Shown here: positions 34,255 to 44,036 of the stretch, piece after piece
Layout: each line of letters opens with the position of its first letter
How positions within the stretch are numbered: position 1 is the first letter of the stretch
NCBI GenBank assembly: GCA_024681855.1
Contig: JAILAB010000055.1
Coordinates: 1-64,000, forward strand
Direction of reading: 5' to 3'
Length of the DNA stretch: 64,000 nucleotides
From: Elusimicrobiales bacterium
GTDB taxonomy: Bacteria > Elusimicrobiota > Elusimicrobia > Elusimicrobiales > UBA9959
Program-made: the position numbers and the translations under genes
Notes under the pieces: model-generated
Told to the model about the DNA's origin: nothing
The model's input: only the letters and a program-made list of their open reading frames with translations
Databases searched by the model: none

Positions 34255-35004
34255 ATGATTTATATAAAATCCCCTGAAGAGATAGAACTTATGCGTCCGG
34301 CTTGCCGCGCAGTGGCTGTAACATTAAGAAAACTGCGGACTGTTGTTAAGCCTGGCATTTCAACTCTTGACTTAGACCGATTTGCTTTAGACTGCCTTAA
34401 AGAGATGAACGCAAAGCCTGCGTTCCTAAATTACAATGGCTACCCGGCCACGCTATGCGTTTCAGTGAATGAGGAAATAGTTCATGGCATTCCATCTGCC
34501 AAGCGCATCCTTAAAGATGGCGATATTGTCAGCATGGACATGGGAGCCATAATAAATGGTTTTTACGGCGATGCCGCGATAACTGTCCCGGTAGGGACAA
34601 TTTCCGGAGGAGCCGCAAAGTTAATAGAAGTTACCGAACGCTCGCTTGAAATAGGTTTATCCAAAGTAAAAGCGGGTGCGAGGCTTGGTGATGTTTCCAG
34701 TGCCATAGGCAGCTATGCCGAAGCGCATGGGATGGGCGTGATTGAAGAATTTACAGGACACGGAGTGGGCCGCAGGCTGCACGAAGATCCTTCTATTCCC
34801 AATTATGGCTATCCGGGAACAGGCCCTATGCTCAAAGCCGGCATGACGCTGGCAATTGAACCAATGTTATCCCTCGGTGATCCCGATTTGATAATCCTTA
34901 AAGACGGCTGGACTGCGATCACCGAAGATGGAAGCTATGCAGCTCATTTTGAGCATACGGTAGCCGTTACCGAAGACGGCTGCGAAATACTTACAATGGA
35001 GTGA
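34255..35004 (+). CDS. map: Methionine aminopeptidase, type I
   Basis: Removes initiator methionine from nascent proteins. The 249 residues have the pita-bread metal ligands: D in [19 protein letters not shown] (two Asp), H in [19 protein letters not shown] in AIEPMLSLG and the last E in HTVAVTEDG. It begins one base after adk and is followed by infA with overlapping frames. Confidence 0.96.
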   Translation: MIYIKSPEEIELMRPACRAVAVTLRKLRTVVKPGISTLDLDRFALDCLKEMNAKPAFLNYNGYPATLCVSVNEEIVHGIPSAKRILKDGDIVSMDMGAIINGFYGDAAITVPVGTISGGAAKLIEVTERSLEIGLSKVKAGARLGDVSSAIGSYAEAHGMGVIEEFTGHGVGRRLHEDPSIPNYGYPGTGPMLKAGMTLAIEPMLSLGDPDLIILKDGWTAITEDGSYAAHFEHTVAVTEDGCEILTME

Positions 35005-35024
35005 AAAATACCAGTTATATTTGG

Positions 35025-35030
35025 TATAAT
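35025..35030 (+). promoter_or_regulatory. TATAAT immediately upstream of infA
   Basis: A perfect TATAAT (35025-35030) lies nine bases before the infA ATG, with no good -35 and no ribosome-binding site between them. If it is used, initiation would fall at or within two or three bases of the start codon. Confidence 0.35.
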
Positions 35031-35039
35031 ATAGTAAAT

Positions 35040-35261
35040 ATGTCCGATAACGGCGAAAAAATAGAAGTTGAAGGCATCGTAAAAGAAACATTGCCCAATG
35101 CGAGCTTTAGAGTGGAAATTCCTCCCGGAAAGATTATACTTGGCATAATCTCTGGGAAAATGCGCATCCACCACATTAAGATACTCCCTGGCGACAAGGT
35201 TCGCTTGGAGCTGTCTCCCTATGACCTGACCAAAGGTCGGATCGTTTACAGGGAAAAGTAA
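35040..35261 (+). CDS. infA: Translation initiation factor IF-1
   Basis: OB-fold factor that binds the A site during initiation. From ATG 35040 the 73-residue product has the usual length and ends [28 protein letters not shown], matching the family signature. A GTG at 35001 overlapping map would add 13 unrelated residues. No ribosome-binding site precedes ATG 35040, and TATAAT sits just upstream. Together these suggest coupling to map or a leaderless message. Confidence 0.94.
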   Translation: MSDNGEKIEVEGIVKETLPNASFRVEIPPGKIILGIISGKMRIHHIKILPGDKVRLELSPYDLTKGRIVYREK

Positions 35262-35287
35262 ACGCAAAATTGAAGAGGTTATTTGAA

Positions 35288-35401
35288 ATGAAAGTCAGAG
35301 CCAGCGTAAAAAAGATCTGCAATAAATGCGTTATTGTAAAACGCAAGGGCGTGGTCCGTGTGATATGCTCGGATCCCCGCCACAAACAGCGGCAGGGATA
35401 A
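35288..35401 (+). CDS. rpmJ: 50S ribosomal protein L36
   Basis: The smallest ribosomal protein, 37 residues, translated from ATG 35288. It starts [14 protein letters not shown] and ends in [12 protein letters not shown], giving the C-x2-C-x12-C-x4-H zinc site of the C+ form. It lies between infA and rpsM, its normal place. Confidence 0.95.
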   Translation: MKVRASVKKICNKCVIVKRKGVVRVICSDPRHKQRQG

Positions 35402-35470
35402 AATAATAGCGCTGCCCAGGCTGAAATGCCGACGGAGCAGCCTTTTAAAGGAATTAAGGAGAAAGTCAGT

Positions 35471-35851
35471 ATGGCTAGAATAGCGGGCATAGATTTGCCC
35501 AAAGAGAAAAAACTATGTGTGGCGCTTGCCAACGTGTACGGCATTGGCCGTCCCCTGGCTGCCAAGATATTGGAGAGTCTTAAAAATCAGATTCCTGCCG
35601 ATATAAGGGTTAAAGACCTCACTGAAGATCAGGTCGGTCTGCTCAACTCTCACATCCAGCATGAGTATAAAGTTGAAGGCGAGTTGCGCCGTGAAGTAAA
35701 TGCGAACATCAAGCGATATGTTGAAATAAGCAGCTATCGCGGTTATCGCCATCGCAGAAATCTTCCGGCTAGAGGCCAGCGCACACGCACCAATGCTCGT
35801 ACGCGCCGCGGAAGAAGACGCACTGTCGGTTCCGGAGGAAAGACTGAGTGA
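35471..35851 (+). CDS. rpsM: 30S ribosomal protein S13
   Basis: Head protein at the top of the small subunit that contacts the P-site tRNA. Starting at ATG 35471 gives 126 residues with the expected [14 protein letters not shown] and the C-terminal [13 protein letters not shown] signature. An in-frame ATG at 35426 adds 15 unrelated residues; AAGGAG lies before 35471. Confidence 0.96.
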   Translation: MARIAGIDLPKEKKLCVALANVYGIGRPLAAKILESLKNQIPADIRVKDLTEDQVGLLNSHIQHEYKVEGELRREVNANIKRYVEISSYRGYRHRRNLPARGQRTRTNARTRRGRRRTVGSGGKTE

Positions 35852-35855
35852 TCTC

Positions 35856-35879
35856 TCGGGCGGTTTTTAATCCGCCCGA
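35856..35879 (+). promoter_or_regulatory. GC-rich hairpin between rpsM and rpsK
   Basis: TCGGGCGG (35856-35863) pairs with CCGCCCGA (35872-35879), an 8-bp perfect stem with an 8-base loop, in the 58-bp gap. No T-run follows on the + strand, so it is unlikely to terminate. It may serve RNA processing or translational control. Confidence 0.5.
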
Positions 35880-35909
35880 AGTAAACTGAATAACAGGAGA
35901 TTTACAAAA

Positions 35910-36314
35910 ATGGCAGCAAAACAGAATATGGAAAAAGGAAAGCCCCAGGTAAAGCGCCGTCTCCGCACGGTGGCCTTTGCTAAGGTTTACATCAATTGTT
36001 CCTTTAACAATACTATTATTACTTTTACTGATGAAAAGGGCGGCGCAATAGCCTGGTCCACATCAGGCAGCAACGGCTTCCGCGGCACAAAGAAAGGCAC
36101 GCCGTTCGCAGCGCAGATAACAGCATCAAAGGCAGCAGCCCGTGCTCTTGAATATGGCGTTAAGCAGGCCATGGTTCTCGTGAGCGGCCCCGGTCCCGGC
36201 AGGGAAACAGCTATCCGCGGCGTAGCAGCTGCCGGAATACGCATAGTTTCAATCCGCGACATAACGCCGATTCCGCATAACGGCTGCCGCCCGCCCAAAG
36301 CCCGCCGCGTGTAA
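35910..36314 (+). CDS. rpsK: 30S ribosomal protein S11
   Basis: Platform protein near the E site. The 134 residues contain [23 protein letters not shown] and the C-terminal signature [29 protein letters not shown] precedes the start. Confidence 0.97.
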   Translation: MAAKQNMEKGKPQVKRRLRTVAFAKVYINCSFNNTIITFTDEKGGAIAWSTSGSNGFRGTKKGTPFAAQITASKAAARALEYGVKQAMVLVSGPGPGRETAIRGVAAAGIRIVSIRDITPIPHNGCRPPKARRV

Positions 36315-36357
36315 TTGCGGCGGACAGGCAAGAATTAATCAAGGAGATTAGCAAAAG

Positions 36358-36990
36358 ATGTCCAGATATACAGGCCCGATTTGCAAAAAGTGCCAGAAGC
36401 TTTCCCAAAAAATGTTTCTTAAGGGAACAAAGTGCTTCAACAATTGCCCTGTCGATAAGCAGGCGCAGTCAGATAAACGTTTCTCTAATAATGGCCCCCG
36501 CGGCAAAATGTCCGATTACGGCAAGCATCTGCGCGAAAAGCAGATTGCCCGCATGAGCGCTGGAATGAGCGAAGCCCAGTTCCATCGTTTCTTTGTCAAT
36601 GCCGCCAAGACTCCCGGCGGCACAGGCGAAACTCTCATGCGTTATTTAGAAATCCGCTTGGATAATATAGTTCGCCGCTTAGGTTTTGCTGTTTCGCTTA
36701 AAACAGCCAGGCAGCTTGTTAGCCATGGCCATATCCGCGTGAATGGACGCTGCATCAATATACCTTCCTATCTGCTGAAAATAGGCGATGAGATTACTAT
36801 TGATACTGCCCTTCTGGAAACCGCTGGAGTGAAGCAGGGTTTGGAGCATGCCGATAAGGTTGCGCTTCGCCCTAGTTTCCTTGTATGGGATAGCGATAAG
36901 CATTCAGGAAAGCTTGTCCGCTGGCCAGACCGCGCTGAGTCAAGCATACAGGCTGATGATCAGCTTATCATTGAATTCTATTCCAAGTAA
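36358..36990 (+). CDS. rpsD: 30S ribosomal protein S4, zinc form
   Basis: Primary 16S-binding assembly protein. The 210 residues include an N-terminal zinc-finger pattern (C-x2-C in CKKCQKL, then C-x4-C in KCFNNC), GARLDN-like EIRLDNIVRRLGFA, and the S4 RNA-binding domain (TARQLVSHGHIRVNGRCINIPSY). In E. coli S4 represses the alpha operon. Confidence 0.97.
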   Translation: MSRYTGPICKKCQKLSQKMFLKGTKCFNNCPVDKQAQSDKRFSNNGPRGKMSDYGKHLREKQIARMSAGMSEAQFHRFFVNAAKTPGGTGETLMRYLEIRLDNIVRRLGFAVSLKTARQLVSHGHIRVNGRCINIPSYLLKIGDEITIDTALLETAGVKQGLEHADKVALRPSFLVWDSDKHSGKLVRWPDRAESSIQADDQLIIEFYSK

Positions 36991-37010
36991 TTAACGGAGG
37001 TGTCTGTACA

Positions 37011-37991
37011 ATGTCTGTTTTTACTAAAGAGCTGCTCATACCGCCTAGCATAGTTGTTGAGGAAGCTTCAAAAACCCCTACATATGCAAAATTTACAGCC
37101 GAACCTTATGAGAAGGGATATGGCCATACAATAGGCAATTCGTTGCGTCGCATTCTTCTTTCCAGCATTGAGGGAGCTGCGGTTATTGCCGTAAGCATTA
37201 AGGGAGTCAGGCACGAGTACGACACGGTCAACGGCGTTCAGGAGGATGTGATAAATATTCTCCTGAATCTAAAGAAAATGAGAGTCCGTCTTACTAGCGA
37301 CGAGCCTCAGACCTTGTATCTCTCTGTGAAAGGCAAAAAAGAAGTTACAGCAGCTGATATCGGCGAGAATCCGAATGTTGCGATAATTAACAAAGACTTG
37401 GTTATAGCTCATGTAGAATCGGGTTTTGAACTTGAAGCGCAGATTGAAGTGGCAAAAGGCACGGGATACTATACTTCAGACGAAGTAAAGGCCATGCCTG
37501 GTTGCAATCTTCCTTTAGATTTTATCCCGACTGACGCAGTGTTTTCTCCTATAGTGAAAGTGCACTATAATGTTGAAAATGCCCGCGTAGGCCAGAAGAC
37601 GGACTACGATAAGCTTGTGCTTGAGGTATGGACCGATGGCACGGTGGAACCTGAGACAGTTGTTAATTATGCTGCCGGGCTTCTTCGCAAAGCTGTAACG
37701 CCTTTTGTCGCGGATTCAAAATCTGACGCAAATTCTGCTGACGCAAATTCTGACAAGGAGACGGCTGAAGACCTTGACCTTAAGAAGAAGCTGGATCAGG
37801 GAGTGGAAATGATAGAGCTTTCCGCCCGCGCGGGGAACTGCTTGAAAATGGCAGGCATCCGCACTGTCCGCGAACTCGTAAGCAAAACACAGGAAGACCT
37901 GCTGACCGTTAAAAATTTCGGCCAGAAAACACTGGAAGAAATTAATGAGAAGGTCATAGAAATGGGCCTTACCCTCGGAATGAAAATCTGA
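37011..37991 (+). CDS. rpoA: RNA polymerase subunit alpha
   Basis: Scaffold of RNA polymerase assembly; its C-terminal domain binds UP elements and activators. The 326 residues comprise an N-terminal domain (GYGHTIGNSLRRILLSSIEGAAV) and a C-terminal domain (LSARAGNCLKMAGIRTVRELV and TLEEINEKVIEMGL). The linker includes SDANSADANSDK, made by a 15-bp tandem duplication at 37723-37752. CGGAGGTG precedes the ATG. Confidence 0.98.
   Translation: MSVFTKELLIPPSIVVEEASKTPTYAKFTAEPYEKGYGHTIGNSLRRILLSSIEGAAVIAVSIKGVRHEYDTVNGVQEDVINILLNLKKMRVRLTSDEPQTLYLSVKGKKEVTAADIGENPNVAIINKDLVIAHVESGFELEAQIEVAKGTGYYTSDEVKAMPGCNLPLDFIPTDAVFSPIVKVHYNVENARVGQKTDYDKLVLEVWTDGTVEPETVVNYAAGLLRKAVTPFVADSKSDANSADANSDKETAEDLDLKKKLDQGVEMIELSARAGNCLKMAGIRTVRELVSKTQEDLLTVKNFGQKTLEEINEKVIEMGLTLGMKI
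37723..37752 (+). repeat. 15-bp perfect tandem duplication in rpoA linker
   Basis: CTGACGCAAATTCTG occurs twice head to tail (37723-37737 and 37738-37752). It is in frame and adds five residues (DANSA-type) to the flexible linker between the alpha-subunit domains. It is recent enough to be identical at the DNA level. Confidence 0.85.
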
Positions 37992-38018
37992 TCTATTCAG
38001 GAAATTGAGGATATAAAA

Positions 38019-38360
38019 ATGATAAAGAATCTTGGTGCCAAAAAACTTTCCAGAACCGGCTCCCATCGCAGGGCGATGTTCTCCAACATGGCTACAAGCC
38101 TGCTGCTTCACGAGAAGATAGAAACCACGCTTGTGAAAGCCAAGGAACTTACCAGCGTTGTTGAGCAGATCATTACCGATGCAAAAAAAGGACGTCATAT
38201 TGAAGTCCGCCGTGTAATTAAAGACAAGAACGTTTACAAGAAACTGTTTGAAGTCATTGCTCCGCGCTATAAAGAACGCGCATGCGGCTGTGTTCGCGTT
38301 CTTAAGCTCGGACAGCGCAAAGGCGATGCTGCTGAAATAGCATTGGTAAAACTGGTATAG
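38019..38360 (+). CDS. rplQ: 50S ribosomal protein L17
   Basis: Large-subunit protein near the tunnel exit. The 113 residues contain the signature RTGSHRRAMFSNMATSLLLHEKIETTLVKAKEL and end ERACGCVRVLKLGQRKGDAAEIALVKL. It ends the ribosomal part; mreB starts nine bases later. Confidence 0.97.
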   Translation: MIKNLGAKKLSRTGSHRRAMFSNMATSLLLHEKIETTLVKAKELTSVVEQIITDAKKGRHIEVRRVIKDKNVYKKLFEVIAPRYKERACGCVRVLKLGQRKGDAAEIALVKLV

Positions 38361-38369
38361 TTTAAAAAA

Positions 38370-39407
38370 ATGTTCGATTACTTTTTCAGCTTGTTCTCTA
38401 ACGATATTGCCATTGATCTTGGCACTGCTAATACCTTAGTTTATGTAAAAGGACAAGGGATTGTTTTGCGCGAGCCTTCAGTGGTTGCTGTTGATAAGAA
38501 CAGGCGAAAAGTTCTCGCTGTCGGAAGTGAGGCCAAGAAAATGCTTGGCCGCACTCCGGCAAACATAACCGCTCTCCGTCCCCTGCGGAACGGAGTTATA
38601 GCGGATTTTGATGTAACGCAGGAAATGATAAAGTACTTTATACGTAAAGTACATAACCGCAGAAGCCTTCTGCATCCGCGCATTGTCATAAGCATCCCTT
38701 CCGGCATAACGGAAGTGGAAAAACGCGCTGTGCATGAATCTGCGGAACAAGCCGGTGCGCGCGAGGTACATTTGATTGAAGAGCCTATGGCTGCGTCCAT
38801 AGGGTCAGAGCTTGCAGTTTCAGAGCCGCACGGCAGCATGATTTGCGATATTGGCGGCGGTACCACGGAAGTGGCTGTAATTGCCCTTGGAGGAATGGTC
38901 ATAACACGTTCCCTTGATGTGGCAGGCGATGAGATGGATGAATGCATCGTGCAGTTCTTCCGCCGCAAACATAATCTGGTTATAGGCGAAACAACCGCCG
39001 AACAGGTTAAGGTTCAGATTGGGTCTGTTTTCCCTCTGAAGGAAGAAAAAACAATAGAAGTGAAAGGCAGAGACCAGGCTAAGGGGCTGCCAAGGACGAT
39101 TTTAGTAACATCAGAAGACATAAGGCAGGCCCTTTTAGAGCCTGTCCAACTTATTCTAGACGTAATAAAGCAGGTTCTAGAGGAAACACCGCCGGAGCTG
39201 TCTTCCGACCTTGTAGACAGGGGAATGGTTTTGGCTGGCGGCGGATCGCTGTTGCGCGGCTTCCCGGAGCTTATCCGTAAGGAAACAGAGCTGCCCGTCC
39301 ATAGGGCTGCAGATCCGCTCAGCTGCGTTGCGCTTGGGTGCGGCAAATATCTTGAAGAACTTGATAAAATACAAAATAAGGCGGAACTGCTAAAGCCGTA
39401 CCGCTGA
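38370..39407 (+). CDS. mreB: Rod shape-determining protein MreB
   Basis: Bacterial actin that orients cell-wall elongation. The 345 residues have actin-fold motifs: [26 protein letters not shown] (phosphate 1), [19 protein letters not shown] (phosphate 2) and [16 protein letters not shown] (adenosine). It begins the mreBCD-mrdA-rodA block directly after rplQ, so shape genes may be expressed with ribosomal genes. Confidence 0.97.
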   Translation: MFDYFFSLFSNDIAIDLGTANTLVYVKGQGIVLREPSVVAVDKNRRKVLAVGSEAKKMLGRTPANITALRPLRNGVIADFDVTQEMIKYFIRKVHNRRSLLHPRIVISIPSGITEVEKRAVHESAEQAGAREVHLIEEPMAASIGSELAVSEPHGSMICDIGGGTTEVAVIALGGMVITRSLDVAGDEMDECIVQFFRRKHNLVIGETTAEQVKVQIGSVFPLKEEKTIEVKGRDQAKGLPRTILVTSEDIRQALLEPVQLILDVIKQVLEETPPELSSDLVDRGMVLAGGGSLLRGFPELIRKETELPVHRAADPLSCVALGCGKYLEELDKIQNKAELLKPYR

Positions 39408-39447
39408 ACATTGCATAGTCCCGGCCTGCTCTCTCATTTAAGCAGTT

Positions 39448-40299
39448 ATGAGAGAAAAAGAGTCGTTTAACATTGCAGCGGCAATATATGCGGCCATATC
39501 GCTTGCCTTGCTGCTTTTTCCTGTTTCGGGTTTTGTGCATACAGTAAGGGCTGTATGCGCATATTCTTTATATCCAGCAATTTATTACGGCGAGCAAGCC
39601 GATTTTTTTCTTAGGGGAGTGCCTGAGAATTTTCGCAAAATTTTTTCAACAGAGCAGGAAAACAGAAATCTTAGGGAAAAAGTCAAATCCTTGGAACTGG
39701 AGCTGGAAAATGCTAGAGCTTCAGTTTCTGAGGCTATGCGTCTCCGAGATGAAATGAATCTTGGAAAAACATTGAAATGGCAGGGATCCTGGGCGCGCGT
39801 TTCAGATAGGGACAGAAGAAACTGGTATGGGTTTATAACTATAAATAAGGGCACTGCGGATGGCGTTCGCATAAATGACACTGTTATATCCCTTCAGTCT
39901 GGCAAAGCCTCTCTAATAGGCCGCGTTTATGAAGCTAATAAAAATTTTTCCCGCATAATGCTTGCTGGCAATAAGGCTTGCTCCATAATTGTTTCTTTAG
40001 GGCATAATGGCAAAGAGGTTCTTGCGGAAGGCACAGGAACTTCTAAAATGAAAATCGTTTATATTCCGGAAGATTTTCCTTTATCTGATGGCATGGAAGT
40101 CTTTACGGCACCAAGCGCATCTCTTTATGTGCCTAATTTGCGCCTTGGAACTTTATCAAAAATTTATAAGCGTGATTCAGAGGTTAGCTTCATCTCTGCT
40201 GACATTGAGCTTTCGGCAGATTTGGATTCCTTAAAGGAAGTTTATGTCATAAGGCATAAACTTCCTGATGACCTGATTCCGCCAGCGGAGGAAAACTAA
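39448..40299 (+). CDS. mreC: Rod shape-determining protein MreC
   Basis: Periplasmic scaffold linking MreB to PBP2. The 283 residues comprise a short cytoplasmic start, one membrane helix (IYAAISLALLLFPVSGFV), a coiled coil at about 68-105 (NRNLREKVKSLELELENAR), and a double beta-barrel domain with NKGTADGVRINDTVI. The stop overlaps the start of mreD. Confidence 0.93.
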   Translation: MREKESFNIAAAIYAAISLALLLFPVSGFVHTVRAVCAYSLYPAIYYGEQADFFLRGVPENFRKIFSTEQENRNLREKVKSLELELENARASVSEAMRLRDEMNLGKTLKWQGSWARVSDRDRRNWYGFITINKGTADGVRINDTVISLQSGKASLIGRVYEANKNFSRIMLAGNKACSIIVSLGHNGKEVLAEGTGTSKMKIVYIPEDFPLSDGMEVFTAPSASLYVPNLRLGTLSKIYKRDSEVSFISADIELSADLDSLKEVYVIRHKLPDDLIPPAEEN

Positions 40300-40787
40300 T
40301 GAGAACTTTGGCTGAAGCTTTCTTCTGGATAGTATTGTGTCTTTTCTGCTGGCAGTGGGAAAAATATCTTTCAATATCAGGCTTTAGCCCTGATTTTATA
40401 CTAATTACAGTCCTTGCAGCAGCATCTTTTTCCTCAAAGACAAGAGGCTCGTCATGGGCTTTTCTGCTTGGCCTTTATTCTGATGTTCGCGGCAGCGGTC
40501 CGCTTGGCGCTAATGCCCTTATTTTTACTGCTTGCGCATGGCTTGTGCAGTCAGTGTCTCAGCGTTTTGATTTCTTTGATAAGTTTACGCAGGCAGTTGC
40601 GGTATTTCTTTTTTCTTGGGTGGCTTATCTTATGGGCTGGGTGCTAACAGCTCTTTTTGCCCATGGCTCTGTCTTCTCAATAAAATATCTCTGTTTGATT
40701 CCTTTCTTCAATGCCATAGCTGCGCCTTTTGTGTTTTTTCTGGTGCTTGGCCTTAAGAGCTTTTTCCGTTTCTATGAGAAGAACTGA
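40299..40787 (+). CDS. mreD: Rod shape-determining protein MreD
   Basis: Small integral membrane protein of the elongation complex. The 162 residues have about five hydrophobic helices, plus the weakly conserved GLYSDVRGSGPLGANAL, matching the family's GL..D......G..AL pattern. Assignment is supported by position between mreC and mrdA. Confidence 0.85.
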   Translation: MRTLAEAFFWIVLCLFCWQWEKYLSISGFSPDFILITVLAAASFSSKTRGSSWAFLLGLYSDVRGSGPLGANALIFTACAWLVQSVSQRFDFFDKFTQAVAVFLFSWVAYLMGWVLTALFAHGSVFSIKYLCLIPFFNAIAAPFVFFLVLGLKSFFRFYEKN

Positions 40788-40804
40788 AGATATAGGAGCA
40801 GAAC

Positions 40805-42706
40805 ATGGCTGAGGTTCGCCTTCCGGAAAATAGGCTGGATTTTGTTTGGCTTCTTGCTGCCTTTATCACTGCGGTTTTTCTATTTCGCCTTGTTTTTATT
40901 CAGCTCGTGAATACAGAAAAATATAAGAGCATGGCAGATAGAAACAGAACTCAGGTGCTTACGCAGTCTGCGCCTAGGGGCAGAATTTTCTCTGCTGACA
41001 ATGCGGCTATAGCTACAAACAGGCCTTCTTTTAGCTTGATTTATTTCCCGGGGGAAAAAGGATCTTCAGCCCTTTCGGATGCCATGCTTGACAAAATGTC
41101 TTTGGCCATAAGCCGAAGGCTTAACATAAGCCAGGCAGGCGTGCGGGAGATAATAAGGAAAGCCTCAAAGCGCGATAAGCCTGCGCGTATAGCCGAAAAC
41201 CTTTCAGACAGGGAAATGCTGCTAATGTCAGAGCTTGAAGCCGTTTATCCGGGCCTTGAGACTGTGGAAGAAGCCAGAAGACATTATCCTTTTGGAGCAT
41301 ATCTTAGTCATCTTATCGGATATACTGGCAAAATGGATGCCAGGGACTGGGAAAAATTTTCAAAAGAAAGAGCTTATTCCATGGATTCCCTTATTGGAAA
41401 GAACGGTCTTGAAAAAATGTATGAGAAAGTCTTGAAAGGCAAAGACGGAGGCATTTATCTGGAGGTTGATTATCGGGGCAGGCTCATACAGAGGCTTGAA
41501 AGCCGCAAATGGATTTCAGGGTCTGACATATACCTGACAATAAACTCTAAGGCGCAGGCTGCTGCCGAAGCAGGATTGAGGAAGTCTTTAAGCAAAAAAG
41601 GGGCTGTGGTTGCCATAGATCCCAGAAATGGCTCTTTGCTGGCTTTTGCCTCAATGCCTGATTATGATCCGAATCAGTTTGCGCAGCCGTCAGCTGAGCG
41701 TGACAAGAAGCTTGTGCTTCCTGAATTTAATGTTGCCCTGCAAGGCACATACCCGCCAGGCTCTATATTTAAGATAATCACATCAGTTGCCTTGCTTGAA
41801 AGCGGAAAAATACGCCCGGAAGATACGGTCACATGCAATGGGTCCTATGATGCCGGAAGCAGGGTTTTCAAATGCTGGAATCATAAAGGTCATGGCAAAG
41901 CGGATTTCAAAACCGGGCTTGCTAAGTCATGCGATGTTTATTATTATGTGAATTCTCAGAAATGCGGAGCCCTTGCCATAGAGAATTTTGCAAGGGCTTT
42001 CCGTTTGGGAAAGCCTTCAGGGATAGACCTGCCTTATGAAAGAGCAGGAAATGTCTTCGGTCCTGGCCCGCGCGCGGATAAAAAAAGCTATTGGTTTATT
42101 GGCGATACATTAAATCTTTCCATAGGCCAGGGCGAGACCCTCATGACCCCAATGCAGGCAGCGCAGATGATTGCCGCTATAGCGAATGGAGGCATTTTTT
42201 ATAGGCCATATTATATTAATAGGATAGTCAAGCCGGGCGGCGCGGAGAATTTTCATGCCAAGCCTGAGATATTAAGCACTGTTTCCATGAAACCGGAAAC
42301 ACTGCGTCTTGTGCGAGATGCTTTAAATTCAGTCATTGAAGAAGGAACCGGGTATATGGCTAGAATAAAAGGCGTAAAAATGTATGGCAAGACAGGATCT
42401 GCTCAAAATCCTCATGGAGAAGACCATGCCTGGTTTGTTGCTTATGGAACAGTGGGGGACGAGCCTGCTAAAATAGCTGTGGCAGTTTTGGTTGAACATG
42501 GAGCGCATGGCTCTACGGAAGCCGCCCCTATAGCAAAATCAGTGATAGAAGCCGTTTTGGAAGAAGACATAAAGGCTGCTGCGGAGAAATCCATGCCTTC
42601 CTTATCTGAAACTGCTTCTGCGCCTGAGAAAAAGGAATCTTTTGGCTTAAAGAAAAGCTCAAAAACTTCAGAAATGGCAGCGGGAGGCCAGTATATAAAT
42701 GAATGA
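40805..42706 (+). CDS. mrdA: Penicillin-binding protein 2 (elongation transpeptidase)
   Basis: Cross-links peptidoglycan during elongation and works with RodA. The 633 residues have an N-terminal membrane helix, dimerisation domain with APRGRIFSADNAAIATNRPSF, HYPFGAYLSHLIGYTG, and transpeptidase motifs: SxxK in YPPGSIFKI (Ser near 320), an SxN-position SCD, and KTG in MYGKTGSAQ (near 528). The tail is Lys/Ser-rich. rodA overlaps its end by eight bases. Confidence 0.95.
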   Translation: MAEVRLPENRLDFVWLLAAFITAVFLFRLVFIQLVNTEKYKSMADRNRTQVLTQSAPRGRIFSADNAAIATNRPSFSLIYFPGEKGSSALSDAMLDKMSLAISRRLNISQAGVREIIRKASKRDKPARIAENLSDREMLLMSELEAVYPGLETVEEARRHYPFGAYLSHLIGYTGKMDARDWEKFSKERAYSMDSLIGKNGLEKMYEKVLKGKDGGIYLEVDYRGRLIQRLESRKWISGSDIYLTINSKAQAAAEAGLRKSLSKKGAVVAIDPRNGSLLAFASMPDYDPNQFAQPSAERDKKLVLPEFNVALQGTYPPGSIFKIITSVALLESGKIRPEDTVTCNGSYDAGSRVFKCWNHKGHGKADFKTGLAKSCDVYYYVNSQKCGALAIENFARAFRLGKPSGIDLPYERAGNVFGPGPRADKKSYWFIGDTLNLSIGQGETLMTPMQAAQMIAAIANGGIFYRPYYINRIVKPGGAENFHAKPEILSTVSMKPETLRLVRDALNSVIEEGTGYMARIKGVKMYGKTGSAQNPHGEDHAWFVAYGTVGDEPAKIAVAVLVEHGAHGSTEAAPIAKSVIEAVLEEDIKAAAEKSMPSLSETASAPEKKESFGLKKSSKTSEMAAGGQYINE

Positions 42707-44036
42707 TTCTCTTACAGGCTTAAAGAAAAGCCGGATTGATCTTGTCATGCTTTTTTGCATGCTGGCTCTCCTTTTTCTTGGCACTCTGGTTGTTATTTCA
42801 TCTGTGTCCGGAATGCCTCACCATGAACGCATAGTGCGAGTTCAGCTTATGGCAATTCCAATGGGCCTTGCGGCATTCTTTGCCGCATGGAAATTTAATT
42901 ATCAGATTTTTCAGGATCAGTGGAAATTTATTTATGGTTTTCTGCTTGTTTTCCTTGGCGGAGTGCTTATTTTTGGAGTTACTGAGAAAGGGGCCTGTTC
43001 CTGGTATCGGCTTCCATTTTTTTCTGTTCAGCCTTCTGAGTTTGCTCGCCTGGGAGTAATCCTTGTCATGGCTAATTTTCTTGACAAGCGTATTGGCAGG
43101 ATAAAAGAGCTTAAAACAGTCATTGGAGCTTTTGCTATATGCCTGCCAGTGTTTTTCCTGCTCATGCTTCAGCCTGATTTTTCTGCCATAGTGGCCACTT
43201 TCCCAGTGGTTCTTATTATGCTTTTCATAGCCGGAGCAAGCATTTTTCACTTGGCTGTAATACTGGGATATGGTTTTATTTCAGGAATTTTCCCTATATT
43301 GTGGACTCTTATATCACTGCATCCTGAACTGACTGATAATCCTGTTATCAATTACTTCTACGGCCTTTCAGAGTCCTGGGGCAGCGCAGCTGTTTTCATT
43401 GCTGCTGTCGCATTATTGATATATATGCTTTATCTTATGGCCCGCAAGTTTTACGTAGGCATTCCAAAGTTATATTTCGCAGTGGCGGCTTTAGTGATAA
43501 TATGCGGTTTCTTTTCAGGCATGCTTGTTCAGAGCAAAATGAAAGACTATCAGCAGAAAAGGCTGGAAGTTTTTCTGTCCCCTGAGTCAGACCCTCGCGG
43601 GGCAGGATATAATCTGCTTCAGGCGCGCATAGCCATCGGTTCGGGCGGCCTTCTTGGCAAAGGGCTTCATGCAGGCACTCAGTCAAGGCTGGGTTTTGTG
43701 CCTGAGCGCCATACGGATTTTATCTTGGCCGTTGCTGGGGAGGAATTCGGCTTTTTCGGAATGACGCTGATAGCCGGGCTTTATGCGTTGCTAATGCGCC
43801 GTATCATGTCTGCTGCAAAGGTCGCCAGGGATCGCTTCGGATACCTGGTATGCGGCGGAATATTCGCTATGTTTTTAGTGTATTTTTCAGTAAATTTTGG
43901 CATGATGCTTGGTTTTGCCCCAGTTGCAGGCATACCGCTGCCGTTAATATCGTATGGGGGCTCAAACCTTATGGCTACAATGCTTGCGCTAGGCATAGCC
44001 CAGTCCGTTTATTCCAGGAGAAACCGATTTGTATGA
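42699..44036 (+). CDS. rodA: SEDS glycosyltransferase RodA
   Basis: Polymerises glycan strands from lipid II with PBP2. The 445 residues form about ten membrane helices with SEDS motifs: SWYRLPFFSVQPSEFARLGVIL, LQARIAIGSGGLLGKGL, ERHTDFILAVAGEEFGFFG and PLPLISYGGSNL. FtsW is a relative, but the neighbouring mre and mrdA genes support RodA. Its stop overlaps the next gene (ATGA). Confidence 0.94.
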   Translation: MNDSLTGLKKSRIDLVMLFCMLALLFLGTLVVISSVSGMPHHERIVRVQLMAIPMGLAAFFAAWKFNYQIFQDQWKFIYGFLLVFLGGVLIFGVTEKGACSWYRLPFFSVQPSEFARLGVILVMANFLDKRIGRIKELKTVIGAFAICLPVFFLLMLQPDFSAIVATFPVVLIMLFIAGASIFHLAVILGYGFISGIFPILWTLISLHPELTDNPVINYFYGLSESWGSAAVFIAAVALLIYMLYLMARKFYVGIPKLYFAVAALVIICGFFSGMLVQSKMKDYQQKRLEVFLSPESDPRGAGYNLLQARIAIGSGGLLGKGLHAGTQSRLGFVPERHTDFILAVAGEEFGFFGMTLIAGLYALLMRRIMSAAKVARDRFGYLVCGGIFAMFLVYFSVNFGMMLGFAPVAGIPLPLISYGGSNLMATMLALGIAQSVYSRRNRFV

